From Amycolatopsis benzoatilytica AK 16/65 (GTDB taxonomy: Bacteria > Actinomycetota > Actinomycetes > Mycobacteriales > Pseudonocardiaceae): a stretch of 64,000 bases of DNA. Of this stretch, positions 1 through 8,666 are shown piece after piece; position 1 is the stretch's first letter; the number at the start of each line of letters is the position of its first letter. The notes below the pieces were generated by a model. That model worked only from the letters and a program-made list of their open reading frames with translations. It searched no databases and was not told the origin of the DNA. The stretch is from positions 1,273,953 through 1,337,952 of the forward strand of contig NZ_KB912942.1 in NCBI RefSeq assembly GCF_000383915.1, given 5' to 3'. Made by a program: the position numbers and the translations under genes.

Positions 1-53
1 TCGAGCGGCTGCGGTGTCCGCGAGAAGAGCCCGTCGAGCGGCTGCGGTGTCCG
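1..53. repeat. Tandem direct duplication, 20-base unit
   Basis: Bases 1-20 and 34-53 are identical (TCGAGCGGCTGCGGTGTCCG). What follows each copy is also similar (CGAGAAGAGCCC versus TGAAGGGCCCC), so this looks like a tandem duplication of the left flank of the palindromic element starting at 50. The left side is cut by the window edge, so the full extent is unknown. Confidence 0.75.
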
Positions 54-101
54 TGAAGGGCCCCTTGCGGGAATCTGACTCCCTGAATGTCCCCTCCCGG
101 A
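50..101. repeat. Gene-end palindromic repeat, copy 1 (decayed right arm)
   Basis: The left arm reads TCCGTGAAGGGCCCCTTGCG, the family consensus. The centre is GGAATCTGACTCCCTGAA, after which the right arm is degenerate (TGTCCCCTCCCGGA instead of GGGGCCCTTCACGGA). It is one of eight related elements in this window. Because the gene on its left lies outside the window, its context cannot be judged; on its right it abuts the GNAT gene. Confidence 0.8.
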
Positions 102-128
102 CTTGCGGGGTTCTGGTTAGCTGGGGTT

Positions 129-668
129 GTGGGTGTTCCGGAGATCGCGTTCCTGCCGCCGTCCGCCGCTGATGATCTTGAGCTGGTCGGCGCGCTGGCC
201 GAGCTGGTGAACCTCGTCTACGCCAAGGCGGAAGCCGGATTGTGGGCCGGGGCGGTGGATCGCACCGACGTCGCCGAGATGGCCGCGTTGGTCCGTGCGG
301 GCGAGATCGCCGTCGCTCGGCTCGACGGCGCGGTGGTCGGGTCGGTGCGGGTTCAGCGGCTGTCCGCGGAGCTCGGCGAGTTCGGGTTGCTCGCTGCTGC
401 TCCCGAGGTGCGCGGGGCGGGGATCGGCCGGTCGCTGGTGCGGTTCGCGGAGGAGCACAGCCGGGCGGCGGGGTGTGTGCGGATGCAGCTCGAGCTGCTG
501 GTTCCGCGGAACGGGACGCATCCGGCGAAGCAGTTCCTCTCGGACTGGTACCGGCGGCTCGGCTATCGCGTCGTGGAGGTCGCCGCGTTCGACGGGCCGC
601 ATCCGGATCTTGCTCGGCTGCTGGCGGTCCGATGCGACTTTCTCATCTGGCACAAGGAACTCGCCTGA
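129..668 (+). CDS. GNAT family N-acetyltransferase
   Basis: A 179-residue protein of the usual GNAT size. It would transfer the acetyl group from acetyl-CoA to an amine; the substrate cannot be told. The acetyl-CoA pyrophosphate loop is visible as VRGAGIGRS around residues 94-102, followed by a helix and the C-terminal strand typical of the fold. I chose the GTG at 129 because the in-frame ATG at 87 lies inside the palindromic repeat and would add residues with no GNAT similarity; a GGGG stretch sits just upstream of 129. The gene stands alone: the next gene starts about 110 bases later with its own ribosome binding site. Confidence 0.75.
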   Translation: MGVPEIAFLPPSAADDLELVGALAELVNLVYAKAEAGLWAGAVDRTDVAEMAALVRAGEIAVARLDGAVVGSVRVQRLSAELGEFGLLAAAPEVRGAGIGRSLVRFAEEHSRAAGCVRMQLELLVPRNGTHPAKQFLSDWYRRLGYRVVEVAAFDGPHPDLARLLAVRCDFLIWHKELA

Positions 669-780
669 TCTTCGCGGTGGTTTTCGTCCGGTTCTGTCCT
701 GGCATCAATTCTGACCAGGTGGTAGAAATTGGCGCAGGCGGCGGACGGCCGCGGCCGACCAGACCTCAAGGAGAGCGGCA

Positions 781-1518
781 ATGGGCAACCCCTCCGTGCA
801 GCTGTACTCGGTCCGCGAGGCGTTCGCGGCCGACCCGGACGAGACGCTGCGGCGGCTCGCCGCGATCGGGTTCAAGCGGGTTGAGCCGTACGGCGTCGTG
901 GAGAACGCGAAGGCGCTCGGCGCGGGACTGCCCGCGCACGGTCTGACCGCGCCGACCGCGCACGCGAAGCTGATCGGCGAAGATCAGGATCGAGTGTTCG
1001 CCGCGGCTCGTGAGCTGGGCATCGACGTCGTCATCGATCCGCTGGTGCCGGCAGCCCGGTGGCAGGACGCGGCGGACGTCGCCGCCACCGCGGAGGCGCT
1101 CAACGCCGCGGCGAAGGTCGCGGCCGGGCACGGCGTCCGGGTCGGGTACCACAACCACTGGTGGGAGCTGGAATCCCGGATCGACGGGCGGACCGCGTTC
1201 GAGTTCTTCGCCGACCGGCTCGACCCGGCGATCGTGCTGGAGGTCGACACCTACTGGGCCACCGCCGGCGGGGTCGACGCGCCCGCTCTGCTCGGCCGGT
1301 TGGGCGAGCGGGTGCACGCGATCCACGTCAAGGACGGCTCGCTGGCGACCGACGCCACCGGTCAGGTTCCGGCCGGGCAGGGCCGGGTCCCGCTGGCGTC
1401 GGTGCTCGCCGCCGCGCCGGGCGCGTTGCGGGTCGTCGAGTTCGACCAGTACGACGACGGCGACGTGTTCGACGGCATCGCGGCCAGCTTCGCGCACCTC
1501 GCCGAGGTCGAGAAGTGA
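781..1518 (+). CDS. Sugar phosphate isomerase/epimerase family protein (xylose isomerase-like TIM barrel)
   Basis: A 245-residue TIM barrel of the xylose-isomerase-like family, cytosolic. The metal and substrate region is visible: GYHNHWWE around residues 122-129, EVDTYW near 154 with its Glu and Asp, and HVKDGS near 182. The start is well supported by AAGGAG ten bases upstream. It overlaps the following Gfo/Idh/MocA oxidoreductase by four bases (GTGA), so the two are translated together. This pairing is typical of catabolic routes in which a keto-sugar or inositol derivative is isomerised and oxidised; the actual substrate is unknown. Confidence 0.85.
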   Translation: MGNPSVQLYSVREAFAADPDETLRRLAAIGFKRVEPYGVVENAKALGAGLPAHGLTAPTAHAKLIGEDQDRVFAAARELGIDVVIDPLVPAARWQDAADVAATAEALNAAAKVAAGHGVRVGYHNHWWELESRIDGRTAFEFFADRLDPAIVLEVDTYWATAGGVDAPALLGRLGERVHAIHVKDGSLATDATGQVPAGQGRVPLASVLAAAPGALRVVEFDQYDDGDVFDGIAASFAHLAEVEK

Positions 1519-2609
1519 CGGTCGGGGTCGGCGTTGTCGGCGCGGGGTTCATCAGCGACACCTACCTGGAGAACCTCAGCTCGTTCCCGGACGTCCGCGT
1601 CGAGGCGGTCGCGGATCTCGACGTCGGGCGCGCGCGGGCCCAGGCGGACAAGCACGGGGTACCGCGGAGCGGTTCGCTGGCGGATCTCCTTGCCCTGCCG
1701 GAGATCGAGATCGTCGTGAACCTGACTGTCCCGGCCGTGCACGTCGAAGTCAGCTTGGCCGCGGTGGAGGCGGGCAAGCACGTCTGGACGGAGAAGCCGC
1801 TCGGGCTCGATCGGCAGACCGCGCGCAAACTCCTCGACCGGGCGCGGGAAAAGGGCCTGCGCGTGGCCAGCGCGCCGGACACCGTGCTCGGCGCCGGGCA
1901 GCAGACCGCCCGTCGCGCGGTCGAGGCCGGACGGATCGGGACGCCGGCCACCGCGCTGGCGTTGTTCCAGACTCCGGGCCCGGAGAGCTGGCATCCGGCG
2001 CCTGAGTTTCTGTACCAGGCCGGGGCTGGGCCGTTGCTGGACATGGGGCCGTACTACCTGTCGCAGCTGGTCTGCCTGTTCGGACCGATCCGCAAGGTGA
2101 CCGGCGCGGGCGGCCGGGCGCGCGAGACCCGGGTGATCGGCTCCGGGCCGAGGGCCGGCACCGCGTTCCCGGTGACGGTGCCGACGACGGTGACCGCGCT
2201 GGCCGAGTTCGCTCGCGGCGGTAGTGCTCAACTGGTGCTGACGTTCGATTCGGCGTTGCGCCGCACCGGTTTCGTCGAAGTGTCCGGTCCGCTCGGCACG
2301 GCTGTGCTGCCGGACCCGAACCGCTTCGACGGCGACACGGTGCTGCACCTCGCCGGGCACGACGAGCCCGAGGAGCTGCCGGCGGCCGGGCACGCGGCGT
2401 CGCGCGGCACTGGCGTGCTGGACCTGGCGCGGGCGATCCGGGCGGGAGCGCCGGAGCGCGCGTCCGGAGAGCTGGCCTACCACGTGCTCGACGCGATGCT
2501 GGCGATCGAGGAATCGATCACGCGAGGTTCTTCGGTGGAGGTGTCGAGCAGCGTCGACGTGGCGGCGCCGCTGCCCGCGGACTGGGACCCGTACGCGCGG
2601 ACTGTCTGA
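1515..2609 (+). CDS. Gfo/Idh/MocA family oxidoreductase
   Basis: A 364-residue NAD(P)-dependent dehydrogenase, usual length for the family. The Rossmann motif GVVGAGFIS is at residues 6-14, and the family signature EKPLG, holding the catalytic Lys, is at 93-97. The C-terminal alpha/beta substrate domain follows, with LDMGPYYL near 175. The GTG start at 1515 overlaps the stop of the isomerase gene (GTGA), which fixes the start and indicates translational coupling. It probably oxidises a sugar or polyol that the neighbouring isomerase also handles. It ends eleven bases from the convergent TetR gene. Confidence 0.88.
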   Translation: MTVGVGVVGAGFISDTYLENLSSFPDVRVEAVADLDVGRARAQADKHGVPRSGSLADLLALPEIEIVVNLTVPAVHVEVSLAAVEAGKHVWTEKPLGLDRQTARKLLDRAREKGLRVASAPDTVLGAGQQTARRAVEAGRIGTPATALALFQTPGPESWHPAPEFLYQAGAGPLLDMGPYYLSQLVCLFGPIRKVTGAGGRARETRVIGSGPRAGTAFPVTVPTTVTALAEFARGGSAQLVLTFDSALRRTGFVEVSGPLGTAVLPDPNRFDGDTVLHLAGHDEPEELPAAGHAASRGTGVLDLARAIRAGAPERASGELAYHVLDAMLAIEESITRGSSVEVSSSVDVAAPLPADWDPYARTV

Positions 2610-2619
2610 ATATTCCGGT

Positions 2620-3213
2620 TTACGGGAACAGTGGGACGGTCAGCAGGGTTTGCAGATAGAAGCGGAGGGAACCGACCAGATCGACACGCGCGGGGGTGGT
2701 GAGCCACTGGACCTGGAGACCGTCCATCAACGCGATGAAGGCGAGCGCAGCGTGCTCCGGATCCGTTCCGGGACGGAGCTCGCCGGTTTCGGCGAGGACC
2801 CGGAACGACTGGCCCACGCTCTCGCGTGCCTCGCGGTAATGCTTGGCGAAGTAGGCGTGCGCCGGGTGGTCCTCGGCGACCGCTTCGGCGGCGAGCCGCG
2901 AGTACAAGTCGACAATCCCGGGGTGGCGCACGTTGTGCTCGGCCAGCGCGACGAAATGCCGCAGCACCGCCAGCCCCGGGGGAGCGGAGAGCTGCTCGCG
3001 GACGCTGTCCTCGGCGTCCCGGCGTTCGAGCACAGCGGCGAGCAGCGCTTCTTTGGTGGGAAAGTGGTAGAGCAGCCCGGCGTGGCTGATGCCGACGCGT
3101 TTGGCGATCTCCCGCAACGACGATCCGTGGTAGCCCGCCTCGCCGTACAGCACGGCCGCCGCCGAAATGATGTCTTCCCGGCGGATGCGGCCCTTGAGAT
3201 ACCCCTCGCTCAC
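2620..3213 (-). CDS. TetR/AcrR family transcriptional regulator
   Basis: A 197-residue regulator. The N-terminal helix-turn-helix spans about residues 10-55, with the signature GISHAGLLYHFPTKEALL. The C-terminal domain is all-helical and would bind an unknown ligand. It is convergent with the isomerase/oxidoreductase pair and divergent from the MFS exporter at 3594, so the exporter is the most likely target. This is inference from position: I did not find a clean operator in the 380 bases between them. Confidence 0.88.
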   Translation of the reverse strand: MSEGYLKGRIRREDIISAAAVLYGEAGYHGSSLREIAKRVGISHAGLLYHFPTKEALLAAVLERRDAEDSVREQLSAPPGLAVLRHFVALAEHNVRHPGIVDLYSRLAAEAVAEDHPAHAYFAKHYREARESVGQSFRVLAETGELRPGTDPEHAALAFIALMDGLQVQWLTTPARVDLVGSLRFYLQTLLTVPLFP

Positions 3214-3593
3214 GAGGCGGCGATCGATCCGGCGGCGTCCACGCGCCCATCATGCCCGAGCCGGACCGGGGGTGCCGGGACCCGGGCGGGAAATCCCGTT
3301 GCCGGGCGCGCGGCGGGTGGTATTGGGTTGGCGGGACAGCGGCGCCGGCCTCGGGTGCTGAGCATTAGCTGCCCGCCAGGCTGGCCGGAGCGGCCGGGTG
3401 CTCAGCGCCGCGTCCGGCGGGTTGGCCGCACCGGTCGGCGCGCCCGGCTGGCCGCAGCCAGCGGATGCGTCCGGGTTGCCCGGCTTGGCACGCTCGCCGG
3501 TCCGAGGAGGCCTTGCCTCTCCCGCTCGACCCGCCGTCCCTCCCCGACGAGACCCGCAGCGCGGCACCAGACCTCGAACAGGAGCCGAACCCG
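3214..3593. other. Divergent intergenic region, no gene seen
   Basis: This 380-base stretch separates the TetR gene from the MFS exporter. It is very GC-rich and shows a near direct repeat (CGGGTGCTGAGC around 3354 and CGGGTGCTCAGC around 3396), which could be regulator half-sites, but I see no clear promoter or coding region. In-frame codons upstream of 3594 have no membrane-protein character. Confidence 0.4.
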
Positions 3594-4763
3594 ATGACCG
3601 ACCTTTCTCCGCCCGTCGCGTTGCCCCGCGCCGCGCGGATCGCGACGTTCACCGTCTTCGCGCTGTGCGGTTTCGCGGTCGGCATGTGGGTCGTGCACAT
3701 CCCGGTCATCGAACGCGCGGCCGGGATCTCGCACACCGCGCTCGGCGCGCTCCTGCTCGTCCTCGGCGGCTCGGCGCTGATCGGCATGCAGGTCACCGGC
3801 CGGCTCGCGGACCGGTTCGGGCATCCCCGCGTGATGACGGTGGCCGGTGTTCTCGTCGGGATCTCGGTCGTGCTGCCCGGCCTCGCCGCGAACTGGTGGA
3901 CGCTCGGCCTCGCGCTCGTCGCGTTCGGCTTCTTCAACGGCTCGCTGGACGTCGCGATGAACGCGCACGCGGTAGTCGTCGAACGCGCCTATCCGCGGCC
4001 GATCATGTCGGCGTTCCACGCGATGTGGTCGATCGGCGGCGCGATCGCCGCCGCGGTCGGCGCCGCGGTGCTGGGCGCGGGCGTGCCGACCCTCGTTTCG
4101 CTCAGCGGCACCGGCGCGCTCTGCGTCGTGATCGCGGTGGCGGTGCGCCGGTATCTGCTCGATTCGCCGGCACCGGCGGACGAGGAAACCGTCGCCGCGA
4201 AGAAACCGGCGAAGATTCCGGCGCGCGTGGTGTGGCTGCTGGGGCTCCTGGCGTTCGCGCTGATGCTGTCGGAGGGCGTCGCGAACGACTGGGCCGCGCT
4301 CTACCTCCGCGACGGGCTCGGCACTTCGGAAAGCACCGCGGCGCTGGCCTACGGCTCGTTCGCGGTGGCGATGACGGCCGGCCGGTTCGCCGCCGACCGG
4401 GTGGCCGGGCTGGCCGGCCCGGCGGCGGTCGTGCGGTACGGCAGCGCGCTGGCGGCGGTCGGCTTGGCGGTGGCATCGCTGGCGCCCTGGGTGCCGCTGT
4501 CGTTGTGCGGCTGGGCGTTGTTCGGGCTCGGGCTTTCCGGCGGCGTGCCGCAGCTGTTCACCGCGGCGGGCAACCTGGACAAGCGTGCGTCGGGCGCGTT
4601 GATGGCGCGAGTGGTCGGCGTCGGCTACGTCGGCCTGCTGGCCGGTCCGGCGATCATCGGCGGGCTGGCGCACTGGGTGCCGTTGAACGTCGCATTCCTG
4701 CTGCCGCTCGCGTTGTGCCTGCTGGCGGTCGTGTTCGCGCCGGCGATCACACCGCGCGGCTGA
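3594..4763 (+). CDS. MFS transporter
   Basis: A 389-residue integral membrane protein with about twelve hydrophobic segments, the usual MFS length. The cytoplasmic loop 2-3 signature is visible as GRLADRFGHPR near residue 78, and a charged central loop (EETVAAKKPAK) near 200 separates the two halves. It resembles sugar/drug exporters of the YbjJ-like group. The start is set by AGGAG ten bases upstream of ATG 3594; longer in-frame readings begin inside non-hydrophobic sequence. It is divergent from the TetR gene, which may control it. Confidence 0.88.
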   Translation: MTDLSPPVALPRAARIATFTVFALCGFAVGMWVVHIPVIERAAGISHTALGALLLVLGGSALIGMQVTGRLADRFGHPRVMTVAGVLVGISVVLPGLAANWWTLGLALVAFGFFNGSLDVAMNAHAVVVERAYPRPIMSAFHAMWSIGGAIAAAVGAAVLGAGVPTLVSLSGTGALCVVIAVAVRRYLLDSPAPADEETVAAKKPAKIPARVVWLLGLLAFALMLSEGVANDWAALYLRDGLGTSESTAALAYGSFAVAMTAGRFAADRVAGLAGPAAVVRYGSALAAVGLAVASLAPWVPLSLCGWALFGLGLSGGVPQLFTAAGNLDKRASGALMARVVGVGYVGLLAGPAIIGGLAHWVPLNVAFLLPLALCLLAVVFAPAITPRG

Positions 4764-4767
4764 GCGG

Positions 4768-5232
4768 TCAGGTGGTGCACGTGCGCGGCCCGGTTTCCTG
4801 GCCGCCACCGGTCAGAACGACGGTGCCGGAGCCGGCGTCGCTTCCCGCGGCGAGGATCGTGCAGACGATCTGCGTGACCGCGTTCGGGCTGAGGGTGCGG
4901 ACGTCGATGCCGAGGTGCGCGGTGAACCCGCTGATCGCCATCGGGGCGCCCAGCGGCGGGACTTCGGTGGTGTAACCAGTGGCGCGTTCCGCGTCGGTAG
5001 GGCCGGCCGCGAGCAGCCGGACCCGGTCGGCCGGCGCGGCGCCGATCCCGTCGCGCGGCACCGGGACAACGGTGCCGTTCAAGACGAAGTAGAGCGTGGC
5101 CGTGCTCGGACCGGGCGCGGCCGGTCCGCTCGGCGCGTCGCCGCCCGGGATCACTCCGCTGGGCCGGACCCCGCAGCCCGCGACGAGGACCGCGACCGCG
5201 GCCAGGCCGGCGAGCAAACGCTTGCTCCTCAT
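4768..5232 (-). CDS. GerMN-domain lipoprotein
   Basis: A 154-residue lipoprotein. The signal peptide ends in the lipobox LVAGC with the lipidated Cys at position 20, so it would be anchored to the outer face of the membrane. The rest matches the GerMN fold (ATLYFVLNGTVVPVPR, then the long middle helix region). Such domains occur in LpqB-type proteins that partner actinobacterial sensor kinases. Its ATG overlaps the kinase stop by four bases (ATGA), so it is the last gene of the response regulator-kinase-lipoprotein operon and may modulate the sensor. Confidence 0.82.
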   Translation of the reverse strand: MRSKRLLAGLAAVAVLVAGCGVRPSGVIPGGDAPSGPAAPGPSTATLYFVLNGTVVPVPRDGIGAAPADRVRLLAAGPTDAERATGYTTEVPPLGAPMAISGFTAHLGIDVRTLSPNAVTQIVCTILAAGSDAGSGTVVLTGGGQETGPRTCTT

Positions 5233-6635
5233 GGCTGTTCTCCCCGTGGCAGCCGCAGCGTGAACACCGCGCCGCCTTCCGGCCGGTTCGCCGCGGTCAA
5301 TTCCCCGTGGTGCAGCCGCGCGTTTTCCCACGCGATGGCCAGCCCGAGACCGCTGCCTGCGGACCGGCTCCGCGCCGTGTCGGCCTTGTAGAACCGGGCG
5401 AACACGTGCGGCAGCACCTCTTCCGACAGACCTGGTCCGGAATCGGCGACCTCCAGCGTCACGCCGGCCGCGTCGCCGCGCAGCCGGACGGTGACCGGCG
5501 GCGCGCCGTGCCGCAGCGCGTTCCCGACCAGGTTCGCCACGATCACGTCCAGCCGACGCGGATCGACCCGCGCGCGGATGCCTTCCGGCAGGTCGGTGCC
5601 GACCTCGAAGCCGCGCACCCGCAGCGTCGCGCGGACCGCCTCGGCCACGTCGACGTCGTCGACTTCGAGCGACGCGGTACCGGAGTCGAACCGGGTCACT
5701 TCGATCAGGTCGTTGACCAGCCGGGTCAGGTTGTGCGTCTCCTGGCTGACCAGGCGCACCGCCTCGCCCGCCGCGTCCGGCAGCCGGGCCGCTTCGGCGT
5801 CGAGCATGTCGGTGACCGCGGTCATCGCGGCGAGCGGGGTACGCAGCTCATGCGAGACGTCGGCGACGAACCGGCGCGCGTCGGCTTCCATCCTGCGCAG
5901 TTCGCCGACGTGCTGCTGCAGCGATTCGGCGGTGGAGTTGAACGTTTTCGCGACACTGGCCAGCTCGTCCCCGCCCCGGACTTCGACCCGGGCGTCGAGA
6001 TCGCCGTCGCCGAGGCGCCGCGCCGCTTTCTGCAGCTCCGCGACCGGCCGCAGCACGCTCCCCGCCGCCGCGACGGCGATCACCAGTGCGAGCGCGAGCG
6101 CCGCCCCGCCGGCGAACCACGCTTCCCGGGACAGCTGGCCGACCGCCTCGATTTCGCCGGTCAGGTCGCGCACCTGGTAAACCTCGATGCCGGACGGAAC
6201 TGTCGGATTCCGCCGGTCGCCGGTCGAGATCAGCAACGGCGACCCGAGCACCAGGACGGTGGTGCCGCCCCCGTCCACGCGCTGCCAAGCGACCTTTCCG
6301 GATCGCACGACCTCGCGCAGCTCGGGCGAGATCGCCCGGCCGATCGGGCTGCCCGCGGCCACTGTCCCGCTGATCACCAGCGCCGAATGCTTGCCCTTGC
6401 TCATTCGTTCCGCGAGCGCGTCCACGGCGCTCGCCGACAGCGGTTGCGGCGGCAACGGGTACAGCAGCTTGATCTGCGCGGTCAGCTCGTTCGCGGCGCT
6501 GTCCTGGGCGCGCTGGACGATCCCGGTGCGGGCGCGCACGTAGCCGATCCCGGCGACCGCAGCCGCGGTGATCACGCTGAGCAGCGCGAAAGCCAGGACG
6601 AGCCGGGTGCGCAGACTGCGGAACCGCCAGTTCAC
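5229..6635 (-). CDS. Sensor histidine kinase
   Basis: A 468-residue membrane kinase. One transmembrane helix lies at about residues 9-30, an extracytoplasmic sensor domain of about 130 residues follows, then a second helix near 170-190, HAMP, and the catalytic core. The phosphoacceptor is in VSHELRTPLAA; the ATP-binding N box (NLVGNALRHG) and G boxes (DSGPGLSEEV, GSGLGLAI) are all present. The GTG start overlaps the response regulator stop (GTGA). It should autophosphorylate on His and pass phosphate to the regulator encoded just upstream. The signal is unknown; the divergent peptidase suggests the cell envelope. Confidence 0.93.
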   Translation of the reverse strand: MNWRFRSLRTRLVLAFALLSVITAAAVAGIGYVRARTGIVQRAQDSAANELTAQIKLLYPLPPQPLSASAVDALAERMSKGKHSALVISGTVAAGSPIGRAISPELREVVRSGKVAWQRVDGGGTTVLVLGSPLLISTGDRRNPTVPSGIEVYQVRDLTGEIEAVGQLSREAWFAGGAALALALVIAVAAAGSVLRPVAELQKAARRLGDGDLDARVEVRGGDELASVAKTFNSTAESLQQHVGELRRMEADARRFVADVSHELRTPLAAMTAVTDMLDAEAARLPDAAGEAVRLVSQETHNLTRLVNDLIEVTRFDSGTASLEVDDVDVAEAVRATLRVRGFEVGTDLPEGIRARVDPRRLDVIVANLVGNALRHGAPPVTVRLRGDAAGVTLEVADSGPGLSEEVLPHVFARFYKADTARSRSAGSGLGLAIAWENARLHHGELTAANRPEGGAVFTLRLPRGEQP

Positions 6636-7333
6636 AGCGGCCCGAAGCGGTAGCCGAAACCGCGCAGGGTCTGGACGTACACCGGTTTGGCAGGGTCGTC
6701 CTCGATCTTCGCGCGCAGCCGCTGCACGCACGCGTCGACCAGCCGGGAATCGCCGAGATATCCCTGGTCCCACACGGATTCGAGCAGCTGCTGGCGGCTG
6801 AGCACGCGGCCGGGCGAGGCGGACAGCTCCAGCAGCAGCCGCAGCTCGGTCGGCGCCAGCCCGATCGGCACGCCGTTCTTGCTGACCACCAGTCCGGCCC
6901 GGTCGATGGAGAGCGCGCCGTGCTGGTCTGGACCAGGCTGCCCGTTCGGCGCGCCGGCGCCGCGGTTCTCGCCGGCAGTGCGGCGCAGCACCGCGCGGAT
7001 GCGCGCCTCCAGTACCCGGGCCTGCGCGGGTTTGACCACGTAGTCGTCGGCCCCGGCCTCGAGCCCGGCCACCACGTCGATGTCGTCGTTGCGCGCGGTG
7101 AGCATGATGATCGGCAGATCGCCGGACGCGCGGATGCGCCGGCACACCTCGAACCCGTCCATGCCGGGCAGCATCAGGTCCAGGACCACGACGTCGGCCG
7201 GGTCGCCGGCCAGCCGGGCGAGGCCCTCCTCGCCGGTCTCCACGGCATCGACGGTGTGGCCCTGGTAGGTCAGGGCCAGCCGCAGGCCGTCGCGCACGGC
7301 CTGGTCGTCTTCGATCAGCAGTACCCTGGGCAT
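6632..7333 (-). CDS. OmpR-family response regulator
   Basis: A 233-residue two-domain regulator. The receiver domain shows the acidic pocket (LLIEDD), the phosphorylated Asp in VVVLDLMLPGMDG and the conserved Lys in VVKPAQ. The C-terminal winged helix is complete, ending in TLRGFGYRFG. ATG 7333 was chosen because the receiver starts immediately with MPRVLLIEDD; the longer reading adds an unrelated leader. It is first in the regulator-kinase-lipoprotein operon and lies divergent to the VanY-like peptidase at 7533. Confidence 0.93.
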   Translation of the reverse strand: MPRVLLIEDDQAVRDGLRLALTYQGHTVDAVETGEEGLARLAGDPADVVVLDLMLPGMDGFEVCRRIRASGDLPIIMLTARNDDIDVVAGLEAGADDYVVKPAQARVLEARIRAVLRRTAGENRGAGAPNGQPGPDQHGALSIDRAGLVVSKNGVPIGLAPTELRLLLELSASPGRVLSRQQLLESVWDQGYLGDSRLVDACVQRLRAKIEDDPAKPVYVQTLRGFGYRFGPL

Positions 7334-7447
7334 GACTCCCACTATCGCAGTCCGCCCGTCCGGCCGCCCGGACAGTCCACAGCGGACAGCCAGGGCCCAC
7401 CCTGCCCGGCGCGGCTCATCGCCCAGTGCGCGGGAGGTCATCGTTCG

Positions 7448-7476
7448 GTAACAGCCGCGCCGGGGCGAACTGTTAC
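7448..7476. promoter_or_regulatory. Inverted repeat in a divergent promoter region
   Basis: GTAACAG (7448-7454) is repeated in inverted form as CTGTTAC (7470-7476), just upstream of the peptidase gene and 115 bases from the response regulator start. A third related half, GAGCTGTCAA, follows at 7479. This would fit a dimeric regulator such as the neighbouring response regulator, but that link is inference only. Confidence 0.4.
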
Positions 7477-7532
7477 AGAGCTGTCAAACTCCGCGCGCAG
7501 TGCGTGGACACTGGCGCCCAAAAGTGGGCGTC

Positions 7533-8084
7533 ATGATCGAGTTGCTGCGCCGGCCGCGAGTCCTCGCTGCCGTCACCCGCACGCTGGCCGTGCTGTTGCT
7601 GCCCGTGGCCTTCCTGCGCTCGCCGTCGCGCTGCCGGTACCTGGCCTGCCAGTGGGCGCTCGGCCTGCGCTACCCGACGGAGGACCTGGCCGGCCTCGCC
7701 GAGCCGGCCCGTGCGGCCTTCACCGCAGCGCGCACCGAGGCGTTCTGGCGCCACGGCCAGCTCATCGGCCTCACCTCGGGCCACCGCGACGCGGCTGACC
7801 AGTACCGGCTGTTCTCCGACGAGGTGCACCGCACCGGCTCGGTGACCGCCGCCCGCCACCGGGTGCTGCCTCCGCACGAGTCGGCGCACGTCCGCGGGAC
7901 GGCGCTGGACGTCCGGCCGACGGAAGGGGCAGCGTGGCTGGAAGAGCACGGCCCGTCGTACCGGCTGTACCGCCGCTACGACAACGAGTGGTGGCACTTC
8001 GAGTACCACGCCGACACGGTCCCGATGCGGCTGCCGGACCCGGACGCGCTCCGCCCGCGCGCCCTGAGCCGGCTCGCCGGGTGA
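7533..8084 (+). CDS. M15 family D-alanyl-D-alanine carboxypeptidase (VanY-like)
   Basis: A 183-residue zinc peptidase. It has an N-terminal hydrophobic segment (about residues 12-26) that could anchor or export it. The M15 signature is complete: SGHRDAADQ with the substrate-binding Arg, SAHVRGTALDV with the zinc His and Asp, and EWWHFEY with the third zinc ligand. It should trim the terminal D-Ala of peptidoglycan stem peptides outside the cell. I chose ATG 7533; GTG 7524 and ATG 7500 are in-frame alternatives. It is divergent from a two-component system, which suggests an envelope-related response. Confidence 0.82.
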   Translation: MIELLRRPRVLAAVTRTLAVLLLPVAFLRSPSRCRYLACQWALGLRYPTEDLAGLAEPARAAFTAARTEAFWRHGQLIGLTSGHRDAADQYRLFSDEVHRTGSVTAARHRVLPPHESAHVRGTALDVRPTEGAAWLEEHGPSYRLYRRYDNEWWHFEYHADTVPMRLPDPDALRPRALSRLAG

Positions 8085-8106
8085 GGTTCAGGAGCGGTCC
8101 AGCGGC

Positions 8107-8613
8107 TCAGAACCGGCGGGTGAACGGCAGCGGCTTGCGCATCCGGACCAGCAGCAGCAACGGGATCACCACGTAGGGCAGATTGAAGGCGAGAAACTTG
8201 CCGGGATTGCCGGTGCGGGTCGCCGGATCGCCGAAGAACTCGACGCCGAACACGACGATCCCGGTCAGCGTGCTGATCATCGTCGCGTAGACGACCGCGA
8301 ACAGCTGGACGCCGTTGCGGCCGGTCAGCAAGCACCAGACGAGGACGACGTAGAAAGGCAAGTAGACGAAGGCGGAGAGCCCGGTGACGATCCGCATCCA
8401 GTCCGGCGGGTGCATGAAGAGCGGGTCGGCGTCGTGGGCGTACCAGTAGTTCGAGTCGACGAAGAAGTTCCCGGTGGGCCGGGAGAAGTCGACGCCGATC
8501 GTCGGCAGCAGGTCGCTGATCAGCGAGGTGCCGGTGAAAACGGAGAACACCGCCGCGAAGAAGACGTCGATCTTCCGTTCGCGCAGGGGCAGGTTCGGCG
8601 CCTCGGGGCTCAT
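8107..8613 (-). CDS. EXPERA/emopamil-binding-like membrane protein
   Basis: A 168-residue protein with four hydrophobic segments, the size and topology of the EXPERA fold (sterol isomerase EBP and relatives). The region DPLFMHPPDWMRIVTGLSAF resembles the family core with its acidic residue ahead of the second helix. Function in bacteria is not established; a role in lipid or sterol-like metabolism is inference. It is divergent from the DUF1295 gene 53 bases away, another protein with a steroid-enzyme-like fold. Confidence 0.6.
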   Translation of the reverse strand: MSPEAPNLPLRERKIDVFFAAVFSVFTGTSLISDLLPTIGVDFSRPTGNFFVDSNYWYAHDADPLFMHPPDWMRIVTGLSAFVYLPFYVVLVWCLLTGRNGVQLFAVVYATMISTLTGIVVFGVEFFGDPATRTGNPGKFLAFNLPYVVIPLLLLVRMRKPLPFTRRF

Positions 8614-8666
8614 GCCAGCGGATTGTAGGGCTTCGCGGCGGCCCCGCCGGCCGTAAAGTCGCGGGC

